DNA of 64,000 bases from contig NC_088308.1 in assembly GCF_910592395.1 (NCBI RefSeq), forward strand, positions 21,901,501 through 21,965,500. Reading direction: 5' to 3'. Numbering within the stretch: position 1 is the stretch's first letter; every line of letters begins with the position of its first letter. The notes below the pieces were generated by a model. It saw only the letters and a list, made by a program, of their open reading frames with translations, did no database searches and had not been told where the DNA came from. Origin of the DNA: Lineus longissimus. Its lineage: Eukaryota; Nemertea; Pilidiophora; Heteronemertea; Lineidae. Made by a program: the position numbers and the translations under genes. Of this stretch, positions 46,801 to 58,670 are shown piece by piece.

Positions 46801-49800
46801 AGGTTGGATGGTACCTCCATTGTGTTCTAGATGGAAAGTTTTTTTTAAATGAAAAGAAATTTTCTATTTTAGCAGGACTTCAGAGGAGCCTCAGGGTTGG
46901 ATGGGCTACTTCAATCAAGCCCTTAAGTCGTCTGCCAGTTATTTACCTAGTCAGGTATCTGATATGCTGAACCAAGACCGAGCGTTTTCTACTGCTAGGC
47001 TACCAGGATCAGGCTTGAAAAATGTCTGTTCTCTAGCCATGTAAGTTTGGTATTGTTTTCTAACATGGTTCCCTTGAAGCCAAACAAGCTGGGATGCTAC
47101 AGCTATTACATTTACTCATAATATGAGAAAGACTGCATCTACAATACCATGTTTACTTATCTTCTGAATCCAGGGCTATGCTCAGAGCTGTCTGTCCACT
47201 GGAAGTACTATATCTAATTAAAAATTGCGCAGAATTCTTTCTTTTCCAAACCACACACCAAAGGGAATAGATTCAGATATAGAAACTGTTGAAATAAATT
47301 GAATACAATCGGGGGTCTCAATAATGCCTGCCGACTTTAGAGCTGAAAGCGATAAAGGCTTGTAGATAATCTACCTGTGTGTAACTTTTGATTGATCTCT
47401 TCATCCAGGATTCAAAAAGTTCCACGGCTGCTGGTGGCATCGCAGGATGGCTATTTATATGTTTACAATGTGGATCCAGGGGATGGGGGAGAGTGCACAT
47501 TGGTCAAACAACACAGGTGAGTGTAGACGTGTGATTGTCATTCCTGTCCCAGTAACGCCATATCATTGATGTAAATGAATATATAAGGCGAGCGCTTAAA
47601 GGTGATATTTCACGATATCGTATACAAGAAGCCTTATTCTTACAGCCGCAAGTAAATGAGTTTTATGCCTGACCTCTGAATTTGAACCTGGCAAGTGTGT
47701 TTTTCTTTTTAATTCAACTATTGTGCCATATTCAGGTTGGATGGAAGACAAGACGTACCTGCAACTGAACCGAACCCATCCCATGACAAACCACTAACTG
47801 CTGGTACAAGCTACGCTGCAACGGTCAAACGTCCTGACGCTAGTCCCAGCCATCAGGGCACACCACCAGGTAAGCAGTCCCCTAGCTTATCCCACAGGAG
47901 TGGCCACACCTATGCTGCAGCACTTAGGCACGGAGAGGAGCAGGGTCCGCAGAGTGACCCTTGGGAGGACGTTTTTACAGGTAGAGTATCCAGTCACTCC
48001 TTCACCAGTATCCCTTGCATGTGGAGTCTGGGTAGATTTTAAATAGTCTTTGCTTTTCTCTCGGCCTTTGTCTCTCCTCAGTCTGTCTTGACTCCCAGAC
48101 TCATGCAAGTAGAAATTTTCCAGTTTGATGCTACTGATCTCAGATGGCTTATAATCTTCAAAAATCTACTGAGGTGAATGGGGAGATTTGATATTGGGGG
48201 TTGCTTATGACTTCAAACGATTCTAGGTGTGTTAATGAGTTGGTTTGGGGTTGGTGAAGCTGCTGTAGGTTTGTATGAAACATTTTATAAGATGGTAAAT
48301 ACCTTTGTTAGTTCTTACATCTAATCACTTACTTATTGTGCCAGTGCTAACCACTTTAATAAACACCTTTGAAATGTGACCAAGATTTTGTAATTTTATG
48401 CCCTCTGACCCAGCTCTGATTAAGTAGGGAATATAAAATATTATAAAACTTGGGGTGGCATTTACTTCTTCAGACTTGCACATTTCGTAGAAACCATGCT
48501 AAAACACAATAATTGCAAAAGTTTATAGTTTAATGACCAAAATTCTTATTTTGAAAACAATGTTTATTTGTTATTTCTTTTCTTGAATTACATGTTGGTA
48601 TCTTTGCTGTTATCCTAGATACCGTAACCCTCCCCTCTAAGCATTCGAGTACCATTTATTTTTGTGAAGGAATTTTTGGATACTCTACCTTTGTACATAC
48701 GTTGTATTATTGGGCTCATGTAATTTTATGATTTGTTCAATTTGTGAGTTTCAATTATTTTCATTTATACCCTGCAAAGTTAAATAAATACATGTATCAT
48801 GATGTTGTTGCCTGTACCATGTGTCGATTTGTGTGTGGTACCATATAACATTGGAAAAGGCATTGTTTTAGTTCTTTGTCTTCATGCAGTTTTTCATTTG
48901 TTGCAGGATGTAGTCCACCTATCTACTTGTTAATGGACACATTCCATTTTTTCTGCCCTACATGTATTTAGCATTCTTGCCCATCTGTGTCAATTGAGCA
49001 GTGCAGTTTGGTTTACCAGCAGTGCCACAATGCATGTACTATGACAAGTGACTGACCCTATTAGTGCAATTCGACTAAAAGATAGTGCCCTGTCACACTG
49101 CAGAATGACTCGCTGAACATAAAAATATGTCAATTGTTTTAAGGACAACTTGTATCGATTGGATTGCATTTTTTGTGATAAGGTCTGAGTGCCAGGAAGT
49201 GTATCTTAAAAACACTCTTCAGTAGTCCCAGTCAGTTTATTGGTAGCTTGTTGCGGCCGTAGGCATAGTTTGTAGCTAGAGTAGTCAGTTGAGTGCATCG
49301 TGAATACTAGAATAGGTGGAGAGAAGTGAATGGTAAAAATCTAGCTAGTTCTTTCAAATCTTAGCATGCGCCAGCACAGACTAGATAAACATATTAACAG
49401 CTACATGTATTAACCCTTGACTGGTCAGTTAGTGTGATTGTTTCCTCTTTTTCAACCAACTTCTTTCTGCTTGTTTTGAAGTGTGTTTAACCGGTGTATC
49501 AATATCATAATGCTGTTTACTGTGTATAAAGCACTGTGCCTCGTTTTCGTACGGTGGTTATGATCGGGCAATCACAGCGGCGTGGGTTGGCGCCTGATGT
49601 AGAAGTACTAGTCAAAAATCAATCAAAATCACATTTCAATGTTATGTTTGAGGTGTTCTAAAATAGAATTTGATACCTGACTGTCTACAGTAGAAACGTG
49701 GAGAGTGAGATTGTGACTCGCATTGGTTGAGCTAATAAATTGTTCCAGGATGATTCTTACCTGCAGGTGGTTTGTTGCACTGGAAACAGGCAGTCGGTAT

Positions 49801-50921
49801 GTACAGTGTATTGATTTAAGTTAGCTGTACTGATCCTTTCTAGCGTTGGCTTGGTGACTGTCCCTTGTTATGAAAAACCTTCATCGGGAAAGTTTCCTTT
49901 TCAACTGACAATTAGCCTTTTTCAGAAGATGATAAACTAAGCAAATTAGCATCTTGCTGCTTCTATTTTAAAAGCTAGCAGCTACCTTCGAATCTTTAGC
50001 AATTTGCTACTGGTTTTTCCTTGAATTTCCAACAGACTTCTTTTTTGCCATAGCCAGTAAAGGTCTATCAAGTTTCTTTCCTGTTGTTACTGCATCTTCT
50101 GGGGATGAGATTAGATTAGCTTCAAAGCTGTCACCTAAGTCCTTCTCCATGCTAAATGTAAGGCAGTTGATAGTTGAGTTTGAGAGCATGTTGTTGTCCT
50201 GAATTGGAATTGGGGGGACGAATCACAGTGAACCATGTGTCGTACTTCAATTTCCTGAATTTTCTGTTGATTTTCATATCTAAAGATAGGTCTTGGTGAA
50301 CATAGTTTTTAACAAAACAAATAACATAGTCAATGGACTCTTCTTCCTGTTATACAACAAAACCACCATTGGCCACTTTCATGCTATCTTGGCTAATAAT
50401 GAATTTTTTGGAACAATAAAAATTTTAAAATGTGGTAACTTTTACCTTGTCATGTATCTCACAATAACATGTGCCAATAACACAACTTGATTTCTCTGTC
50501 ATTTTTTTAATGCCTGCCTTGGTTACTAACTGCATGAAGTTGTACAGAGAGCCAAAATTATTTTTTTTCAGATAAGCACATTTGTATTTGAGAGCCTGAG
50601 AAATATGAGGAACTTGGTCGGAAGAAATCGTCCATACAGTTTATATCGACTAATGATCGGCCTCATGTTCTACCAAATAGGTTTGAATTTAAATTCCTGG
50701 ATAAATGTTGAGGAGCTTGAGCCTGTTGGTATCAGTCTGACCAAGGAATCAACACAGGGTCCAGGCTAATGGATATTTGGGCATTGCATGTTGTTACGTT
50801 TTTACTTTCAGAATCTCAGCCATATGAAGATGTGGATGACATTGTGGGGGCCGAGGCGACAGCAAATCTACGATTAGACGACGATAATGAGTTTCCCCCA
50901 ATGACACACGAGAACGACTGA
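40858..50921 (+). CDS. WIPI2: WIPI2/ATG18-type autophagy beta-propeller, complete
   Basis: Eleven exons join in phase: 40858-40928, 41032-41114, 42831-42997, 43189-43383, 45045-45137, 45348-45418, 46228-46335, 46873-47040, 47409-47516, 47736-47980 (or -47869) and 50812-50921. This gives 472 residues, or 435 with the alternative donor. The start MNLASQS and the run [17 protein letters not shown] match vertebrate WIPI2. The phosphoinositide-binding FRRG motif is at about 221-224. The C-terminus [12 protein letters not shown] is also WIPI2-like. WIPI2 binds PI3P on forming autophagosomes and recruits ATG16L1 for LC3 lipidation. The Pro/Ser-rich tail before the last exon contains two SYAAT/TYAAAL-like repeats. 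Introns 4 and 6 carry transposons. Orthology to WIPI2 rather than WIPI1 rests on motif similarity from memory. Confidence 0.95.
43439..44233. mobile_element. Non-autonomous DNA transposon in WIPI intron 4
   Basis: The 795-bp element is flanked by TA dinucleotides (43437-43438 and 44234-44235). Its terminal inverted repeats begin CAGTAGAACCTCCCTCTGCG and, from the other end, CAGTACAACCTCTCTATTGC. Subterminal GCGGACACCTCT motifs are repeated several times at both ends. TA duplication and CAG ends fit the Tc1/mariner-pogo (Tigger-like) group. No transposase is recognised. A short related piece lies at about 62330-62373 in the guanylyl cyclase gene. Confidence 0.85.
44258..44462 (+). repeat. Interspersed repeat with AGGTAGGGTGG motifs, plus copy
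   Basis: About 205 bp with AAGGTAGGGTGG repeated several times, lying between TTTTCCACAGGGTTTTCT and GGCCTTGTGGAGAACACTG. An inverted copy lies at 45637-46155 in intron 6, split by a SINE. The family is unidentified. Confidence 0.7.
45448..45635 (+). mobile_element. tRNA-derived SINE-like sequence in WIPI intron 6
   Basis: An A-box-like stretch (ATAGCCTAGTGGTTAA) and a B-box-like stretch (GGTACGATTCC) sit about 45 bases apart, as in tRNA promoters, followed by an unrelated tail. It begins 29 bases after exon 6. It is not a functional tRNA, because no cloverleaf closes. Confidence 0.5.
45637..46155 (-). repeat. Inverted copy of the AGGTAGGGTGG repeat, interrupted by a SINE
   Basis: The sequence 45637-45709 followed by 46005-46155 is the reverse complement of 44258-44462 with scattered differences. 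The interruption is the tRNA-type SINE at about 45710-46004. The duplicated bases AACCT(A)AGG and AACCTTGG on its two sides look like an imperfect target-site duplication. Confidence 0.7.
45710..46004 (+). mobile_element. tRNA-derived SINE
   Basis: The head has pol III A and B boxes (TGGTGTAGTGGCTTGG and GGTTCGATCCCC) in a tRNA-like arrangement. A body of about 200 bp follows, ending in a TTTAACTTTAACTTT-type tail. It is nested in the inverted repeat copy in intron 6 of the WIPI gene, in the same direction as the gene. The frame it opens has no coding meaning. Confidence 0.8.
47981..50811 (+). other. Long last intron of the WIPI gene, no further exon seen
   Basis: The 2.8-kb intron between exon 10 and the last exon is AT-rich. 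I found no additional in-phase exon with homology. The earlier donor at 47869 would extend the intron by 111 bases. Confidence 0.5.
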
Positions 50922-53565
50922 ACCTTATCTCTACTTAAACAATGATTTGGGATGCAATCAAGAACTACGTTGCTTATTCTTGGAATTTGGATACGTTTGG
51001 TGAAAATATAAATGGACATAGCTAAAAAAACTTTGAATGATTTCTGGACTTAAAACTTGTGAGAATTCTTTCAAAGTCAGAATATCCAAAATTATCTGCT
51101 TTCGGATATTGACTAGTGTGCCGATTATTTGGCAGTTGATGGTGATTGATATATGGTTATAATTCAGGAGATTATTATTAGGTGTTAAGTCTATCTTCAA
51201 TTACTGACTTTTATTTGAAGAATTTGAATTCCTGGAAACCAAGAAGTGTCAGGATGACTTTTTTTATATCAAAATAAGAGTGGAGTTTGAATTTGCTTGA
51301 TTTTTTTCTCAATGAAAAATGAAGTTGTTGGTGCTTCTCCCTCAAATGTTTGTGCGTAATGTGAGTGTGAACCATAACTGACTGTCATTATTCTTATCAA
51401 TACCATCATATTTTCTTCATGTTGTACGCGTAAGTTCATGGGACATTTTTCATAATATATTATAAAAGCAAAACTTTGCACAAATCAGACATGATTAAAT
51501 TACATACAATGATGCATATAATTTGTGTGTAATTTATAAAATCTTTCATTGACCCTTTGATAAATTTAATACAAACCTGAAATCATCTTCGAATCACAGC
51601 ACCATGATGTGTAAGATGTGTGTAAAAATATATGTTGTGATCTGCAGTGTCATGAATGGCCAGACTGATAGGTTTGCTTTATGGCCGGACTGATGGGCTC
51701 ATTTTATGGCCGGACCGATGAGCTTGTTTTATGGCTAGACTTATAGGGTCGTTTATTGCCGGATTGATGGCCTTGCTTTGTGGGCATAATCAAGTACTTC
51801 AGGACTCTTGACATAATCGGTGTGCACATATCTTTTATATTGCAATTCCTGTATATTTTTTGTTGATATTGTGTACAGTCATCAGTTTGGTTGTCAGGGC
51901 GTCTCGAAAAAGAGCATTCCAGTTCTCCTACGCCAGAATCTTGCACTTAACTGCCACCTCATTTACAATGATGGGCGCTCCTCTGCAGCGATACCAGCAA
52001 TACCTTACTGTAGATAAGAAATAGCAGCGCCAGGGCTGAAAATTGAATAATAAAAAGAGCATCCTTGATATGTCAACGGAACAGCCAATACGTAATATGG
52101 TGCGTATATTTTTATCGTGATTGTGTGGTTGATGATTCAATACAACAGAGGTGACATCATTACGTAATTTTGCAACTGGATATACCTACCTGTGTACCGT
52201 GTGCTTGCTGCTTCTAATAATGAAGATATTATGTTCAGTACATGTACTGGTTTATGCATGTTGGAAATGTACCAATCATACCAATCAGTTACGGGAATGA
52301 AATTGGGGGGAAAAACTACAAAAAAACAGAAAGTATCAAAAATATTATATGCATGGGGAATGAAAAACTTCACCTTATGATCAGTACAGATGGCTACTGA
52401 TAGAGATGTTGTTACTATAATTTGTGTAAAATCGTTGACACAGATCCGGTAACGGTGAGATGATGGGCTATTATTTGTGTACATGTTAATCTGCTAATGC
52501 CAAGATGATGGACTGCAGCGTGGTTGCAGCAGCATGTTTTCAAATACGAGTGGTTACCGGTTAGCCAGGGGGTATACTGATCGTATTTGAACTTGCGCTA
52601 CCGCAACCTGGCTGCAGCTTGTTGTTGTGACAGTGTATTTCTTAGGCTATAGGCAGATAAACTATTCATTGGAGGGGTGGTGCAAGTTGGTGCAAAGATG
52701 GCACCGGTATAGTTAGTTTCTGTAATATTTCATAAATGGTCATTTAGCATCCATCCAAAGGAGTACAGAAACATTAGTGGATATCTCTGTGTATTTGTAC
52801 TGTCCTCTACACAGGAACTCTGAACTATACACTCAGTGCCGGCCTTGATGTAACTTGGGCTTCACCTCCATTATTATCTGTTGCTGACCAGTCCAGTTGT
52901 CCGAGAACAATCAACCTAAAGGAGAGTTGTCAGAATGTCTGTCTGTGAAAGCTCTGGTCTCCAATTTCAGAAAGTAAAAATATTAATGGAAATTATTAAG
53001 ACGCAATCAAACTTTCTTACTGTGAAGTCAAGCTCATGCAACTCTAATTTTTTTGGCGAAATTCTCTGTTTTCTGTGGAGCTTTCACCACAAATGTTTCT
53101 GATTAGACGTGTTGGCATCTTTTGTTCAAGTTTTGATGCCAGTTATATACAAGCTTCCAGTATTTTCGTAAAATACAACTGGCATCTAATAATTCTTTGG
53201 GTTAGGTACTCTATTATTTGTACATATATAAGCACACATGTATAGCAAGCAGAGCTATTTAAAATGCATATGTAATTGTGTGATAGGAGCAATGTAAAAA
53301 AATTAAAATAAATCCTATAAATGTACATGAGAGTTTGGTTTGCATGTGTTCATGAAGTCCACCGACCTACCGATCGACCGACGGACTGAGAGAGACAGCC
53401 TGATTGGAATCGAAACCACCAATTTGGTCCCGAAATAGTGACGACTATTGAAAAGGGAAAAAAAAGAACGTAGGCTTTTCAAAAATAGTCATTACGGTAA
53501 AAAATCGTTTGTTGAAAGCGATTTTTCTTAATCATATGCTCTTAGGAGTGAAACGCTTGATTACG
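50922..53565. other. 3' flank and intergenic region after WIPI
   Basis: AT-rich DNA, probably including a long 3' UTR. A degenerate 35-base repeat (TTTATGGCCGGACTGATGGGC type) occurs about four times at 51655-51775. AATAAA-type signals occur in several places (for example near 53305-53312), so the true end is not determined. No gene is supported. Confidence 0.5.
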
Positions 53566-53570
53566 GGGCA

Positions 53571-53890
53571 ACTCGGCCTATGACCAACTCGGCCTGGGTT
53601 ATAAATCATTGGTTTATCGGCATAAGTTCTCCTCATATTGTTTTTTTTTTGTTGCTATATATATAGGCCTACTATTTTATTCATTCCTGGTGGAAATTTG
53701 ACACACTCGCCCCCCCGTTATTTCATGGATTTCTCCTTCAAATCCCAATGAATTTTCTTCAAATTTCCAACAGGAATGAATACAAAGTAAACCTACCAAC
53801 AAAAAACAAAAAAATATAAGAAAAGCTTATGTCAATAAACCAAGTATTTATAACCCAGGCCAAGTTGGTATTAATAGGCCGAGTTGGTCA
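53571..53890. mobile_element. Long palindrome, MITE-like
   Basis: The left arm (ACTCGGCCTATGACCAACTC, GGCCTGGGTTATAAATCATT and on) is matched in reverse complement by the right arm (AAGTATTTATAACCCAGGCC, then AATAGGCCGAGTTGGTCAT). The pairing continues inward through CATAAG/CTTATG and ATTCATTCCTG/CAGGAATGAAT to a short C-rich centre. Nearly the whole 320 bp folds on itself. No ORF is present. It fits a fold-back non-autonomous DNA transposon. Confidence 0.75.
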
Positions 53891-54427
53891 TACACCAGAC
53901 GCTTGTACCTTAGGACTGTATTGATTATGTACGACCTATTTAAACACAATGGGAAGATAAGAGTTGACGCGTGATTCGATATGTGAAAACTAGACCTACG
54001 TGAAGAGTATGACCCGACACTGGAAATAGGACAATTTATCACTTGGTATATAACACGACGTCATCCAGCAACCAATTATTAGAACCTAACACTGGTCACT
54101 AGGCAAACAATAGCTTGAAAGAAGAAATATTAGAGACGAGCAGCAATTCCGAGACGAAACCATATTTTCAGTCAAGAAACGGCAGACTAACCCGAATTCG
54201 TCACCACAGAAACGACGGCCAACTTTATAGGAAATCTGAAGTGCTATTCGGAGGAAGCTGTCTTACGTACAACCAGTCTGGTGCGACACGGCCATTTACG
54301 GCTTTGAAGACAAGACGAAAGAAGACAGTTCATTGCAACAGTTCATTGGAAGGCTGGACTTAGGCGAAGACATCGAACTGACTGCGTAAGGACGCCGGAA
54401 CGGGACGTGTTTTAAACAACGTTTACC

Positions 54428-55483
54428 ATGTCGTCTTATGTAACGGCGAAGGTTGCTGTGCTGGTGCTGGTCGGAGTAATCCCTTTCTTGTTCGCCTTGC
54501 TTCCGTGGCTCATCAGTGCGAGCATAAACCTGCGATGCTGCCGCAGGGAGAATGGCATCGAATTGGCGGAGAAAATACTAAACTATCTTAACTTTGTTGC
54601 CGGCGGTGTATTCCTTGGACTAATTCTATTGCACATGGTACCGGAGGTGACAGAGGAGATGGCGGAGAGCTTGGAAGCGCAGGGGATCCATACACACTTC
54701 CCGTTTGGCCCATTCCTCGTGGCAATTGGGTTGATAACTTTCGTCGTCCTCGAGCAGATTGTGATGTATTGCAAAGGAAATGATCATCAGGGGAAGCAGG
54801 CCTACGGAAATCACGGTAACCATGAGACATTCACGTCACAAGACAACCTTGAGGCGGAAGAGACAACTGGTTTGTCAACGACTTTCAAGCACCAGAAACG
54901 CCACCATCGCTCGTACGAGGCCATACCGGTTGAAGAATCTGCGTATATTGACGACGCGCACCTCCTCCACGACCACGTCGAGACGTCCAACAACGGCCCG
55001 GGGCGGAACTCCCTCCTCAGGACGTACGCTCTACTCGTCGCACTATCCCTCCACGCAATCTTTGATGGCATGGTGATAGGCTTCCAGGATACTGAATCCC
55101 TCCTCTGGGAACTTTTCGTTGCAATAATCTTCCACAAGATCCTAGTCGCTTTCAGTCTCGGGTCTCGTTTACTGAAGGCCAAGCAGCAGCTATCGGTGAA
55201 ACATTATTTCGGCCTGATCGTGGTCTTCTGTCTTATGTCGCCAATTGGCGGCACAATCGCAGCTCTACTCGCGGACTATTCAAAATCGCCCGCGCTGAAA
55301 CTGACCGAGACAATTCTGACTGCGCTTGCTGCGGGGAGTTTTATGTTTGTGACTTTCTTTGAGATTTTGAGGTTTGACTATGACTCGAAGGTAAATCTCA
55401 TTGGTGTGTTCTGTCTCATTCTTGGCTTCGGAGCTTACTCATTGGAGTTGTATCTTGAAGGAGACCGGGGGCATGTACACTGA
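54428..55483 (+). CDS. ZIP-family zinc transporter (SLC39A1/2/3-like)
   Basis: A single open frame of 351 residues moves zinc or related divalent metal into the cytosol across the plasma or an organelle membrane. Eight membrane segments are seen: about 8-30, 50-70, 93-115, then 196-218, 224-246, 258-280, 290-315 and 322-342. A His-rich cytosolic loop lies between TM3 and TM4 (GNDHQGKQAYGNHGNH, KHQKRHHRS and LLHDHVE). TM4 carries HAIFDGMVIG (His 209, Asp 213) and TM5 carries HKILVAFSLG (His 236), the paired metal site of the ZIP1-3 subfamily. The usual Glu of HSxxEG is Asp here. The start is the first ATG after 5' UTR; there is no intron in the coding part. The AATAAA at 55874-55879 is a likely 3' end. 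Confidence 0.93.
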   Translation: MSSYVTAKVAVLVLVGVIPFLFALLPWLISASINLRCCRRENGIELAEKILNYLNFVAGGVFLGLILLHMVPEVTEEMAESLEAQGIHTHFPFGPFLVAIGLITFVVLEQIVMYCKGNDHQGKQAYGNHGNHETFTSQDNLEAEETTGLSTTFKHQKRHHRSYEAIPVEESAYIDDAHLLHDHVETSNNGPGRNSLLRTYALLVALSLHAIFDGMVIGFQDTESLLWELFVAIIFHKILVAFSLGSRLLKAKQQLSVKHYFGLIVVFCLMSPIGGTIAALLADYSKSPALKLTETILTALAAGSFMFVTFFEILRFDYDSKVNLIGVFCLILGFGAYSLELYLEGDRGHVH

Positions 55484-56440
55484 CACTAGCTACGTGAAGA
55501 AGGTGGAAATGACACCCTGTTGATACTAGTCACATGAAGATTTTAATACTAGACCCAATAGCTCTTGTATACATGTATAGTCTCCTTTGAAGGGGTACGC
55601 CGTTCGTAATTACTGGCGGGACAGCAAATAAAATGGAGTCGCATACCATGCAAAAGTGCAGTTATCATGCACATGAATTTGCTAGTGGAAACTTGGCAAA
55701 TTCTGCCATTTTTAGATTCACAATTTAACCTTTTCAACGAGGACTCTCTTTGCATCGTTTTGTTCCAGATCCTGACTAGTCGTTCAATTTGACATTAAAT
55801 CAATAATTGCAAAAGCACTATCATTAATTTTATCACATCTTCTCATGTCAATGGAAAAAAGAAATCAAAGTTGAATAAAGCATGGGTCTATCCCCTTCGT
55901 TGGTCGCGTTTGTGGAGAAGGCTGGGGGCTGTCATTCACTCTCTGAGGGAACTCCATCATTCGGATTACTTTATCATCAAATCGTCAGAGACTAACCTCT
56001 TTCGCAAGCTATAGTTGTCTGATTTACCGTCATATAAATATATTACTTGTATGTACGTATATTGTTTCTCCTGAAATGGAAGTTTCTATAACTACAATAA
56101 CATGGCAAAGCAATACACTTAGTTTTAAGTAAAAAGACATTTGAATTCTACGAAATAATAATCCAGAGGACACATTCAATATTGTAACAAGAAACCATTT
56201 AATACGTATCAAATTGAGATGTAATTATTTCTTCTATTTATTCTGCACGATAGAAGACATCATAAACAATTATATCCACTTCCCTTTGTCCTCGAAATAA
56301 AGGCGAACGCAATTAATGAATTAGACCTATTATGTGTTTTGAGGAAGATGGATTCTTCCAGTATAGCTCGGGTCAATTAGGCAGTCGAGAAACCCTTTCA
56401 TTTTCCCGCAAACTCTCACCCCCTAGAATGTGGTCATGAC
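55484..56440. other. ZIP 3' flank and intergenic region
   Basis: The ZIP 3' UTR probably extends to just past the AATAAA at 55874-55879. From there to the homeobox promoter I see AT-rich DNA with no supported gene. Confidence 0.6.
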
Positions 56441-56441
56441 C

Positions 56442-56600
56442 TGACGTAATCAGACGCTGACCAATCAGATACTTTCATTTCCCAAATCAGATGACGCCAT
56501 CATGAATGCAGCCAATCAGAATCATTGCCGGCAAGCTCGAACTGCATACCGCGTGTCGCAGCAGTATAAAGTATGGAGACAATTTTTTAGTTAGCAGATT
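56442..56600 (+). promoter_or_regulatory. Core promoter of the homeobox gene
   Basis: TATAAAG at 56566-56572 lies 76 bases before the start codon. Upstream are two CCAATCAG boxes (56461 and 56512) and a CRE-like TGACGTAA (56442-56449). Spacing predicts transcription starting near 56595-56600. A compact TATA plus double CCAAT arrangement suggests sharp, stage-specific expression; this is inference. Confidence 0.7.
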
Positions 56601-56647
56601 CGACATCAAGTTATCAAATCCTTAGGAGCCACAAAATAATCGCCAAA

Positions 56648-58670
56648 ATGCCATCGTCTAACGAGAGTGTTGTCACCTACCTCCAAGCGCCCCAGTTCGG
56701 TAAGTTTAACTCGATTTCATAAAATTTGTTTCCTGATTCCAATTTCCGAATTAAATCATTATATACACATTTGTAAGCTACTCTATCATCCGCGAGCTCG
56801 TGCTGGGGGGTTTGCATTGAATACCTGTCTTTTTTTACAATGTGTAGTGTTACCATTTGCTTTCGAAATAAGAAGTATCAGCCACGAAAGGTTGACAGCT
56901 AACTAATGAGTTCATACCTGTCATGAGATTTTAAAAAGGCCGCATTTTAATAGTGCAAACTGACCCCTGCATATATCTTGATTGTGATTACTATGTTTAA
57001 ACGTTTATAAGCAATGAGTAAGTTCTAATTAGAATTTGAGTAAGAGACAAATAACAAAGAAGTTTTTGATCTCATATAATTACCTGTTATAGTAATTACC
57101 AAAATGTAAGGGTTGATTGATAACACAATTAAAAGTTACATACATACAGTATTTTCAGCCCTTGTCATTTACAAATGTGAAAGCTGCATTACATGATAGT
57201 CGCTGGTATATCTAATGAAAACTCCCTTGCGTGATAAAACTCTGATATTCCAATTACCTAGACAAAAATTTGACCGAATCCTGATTTTTTGGCATTTTTT
57301 TAATGTTACCACGCCCTTTCGTCTTCGTTTTAATCAATGTTCTTTCATTTTGTTTTTCTTCAGATGCCAATAGACAGCGCCGCTCGCGGACTAAGTTCAG
57401 CCCTTACGCATGCGCGAGACTAGAGACCGCGTACGAAACGAACCACTACCCCGGCATCAGTGAGAGAGAGGAACTGGCCCGTGTGACTGGTGTTGCAGAA
57501 GACAGAGTTCATGTAGGTTTCCTGACATTGAAAGTTTCCCAGTTTGTATGGCCATACAACGAGAACATGCATCGGTTTACAGTGCGCATTAGCATCCTCA
57601 GAATGGAGCACGCGCCTGTCACATCCTGACCCTCGATGTTGAAAAGGTTTAACCCGATGGCCCGCCTCTCCCATTTTATTCACGAAACTATGACTTTTAC
57701 TTATGTTTTCTCTCAAATTTTGTATTTCTAGGTCTGGTTTCAAAACCGTCGTCGTCGCGTTGTCCCCAAACTGTCGTTCCAAGACCGCAAAAGGCTGCTG
57801 GCGTCCAAAGTCCTCCGACCACAACAACATGCTGATGCTATTGGAGCTAAACGTCTCCTTGATGACGAATTTCGTCATGGCCCGGCCAAAGATGAACATG
57901 CAGAGAAGAAACCGTCGCCACATGTCGACGAACACTGCAAGAAAAAGCTGAAACGTACCACCGCACCTCCCGAGAGTATCCGTCAAGAGAACGCTACGCC
58001 AAGCCTGTCTACTACTGACACTATTCCGTCCTTACCCATGTCTGACTTCGCTGGGACGTCGTTCTTTGGAACGCTGTTGTCAACTATGCCTTTCACGTAT
58101 GCCTGTCCGCGAGGATCGGTCATGGTACCGATGTTGCCTCCGATTCCCGACGCCATGACGAACCCTGTCGCATTCCGAGCACCTTCAGCCATGTCTTCAG
58201 TTCCGAGAGTACGAAAGCATCCCGTTCCCGCTCAACAGAGTAGCTGCCAGTCTTTGCTTCCGAAGTTAGGCAGGCCGCGAAAACGAAATGTCCGGCCAAC
58301 TCCACCGACCGATGTTTTTTCGTCCAGAGCCACGCAGACCACTGAAGACCTCCATCGACTGTTCGGACTTCTCGATAAGTTCGCCGCTCACAGACGACCT
58401 GTTCCGCGACAGCCAACTAGAGCCACCAGAGGACTCGATTTGTCGACGCACCAACGCAGAGAGCCACAGCTACGCCATCCCTTCGTGAAAGTAACGTGCG
58501 AAGTTTCCTCCGATTCCACATCTCGGTTACTGGACGATTCTCTCGGATCACATGACCCTGTGTCTCCGATCAGTGGTGTTTATCCTCTTCACGCGGATGC
58601 TGATTCAAACGAAACTGAGCAAGAAGGATCTTGCGACGCTGATGATGAATATATTGACGTGTGCAATTAA
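56648..58670 (+). CDS. PRD-class homeodomain transcription factor
   Basis: Exons 56648-56699, 57364-57512 and 57732-58670 join in phase and give 379 residues. The homeodomain occupies about residues 22-81: arm RRSRTKFSPYACARLE, then NHYPGISEREELARVTGV, and recognition helix VWFQNRRRR. Position 50 is Gln and 51 is Asn. The intron falls between homeodomain positions 46 and 47, the site typical of PRD-class genes. No paired domain, OAR or octapeptide is seen. The rest is basic then Pro/Ser-rich, with an acidic C-terminus (NETEQEGSCDADDEYIDVC) that could activate transcription. The protein begins only about 20 residues before the domain. I cannot assign it to a named PRD-like family. The AATAAA at 59345-59350 is a likely end. 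Confidence 0.9.
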
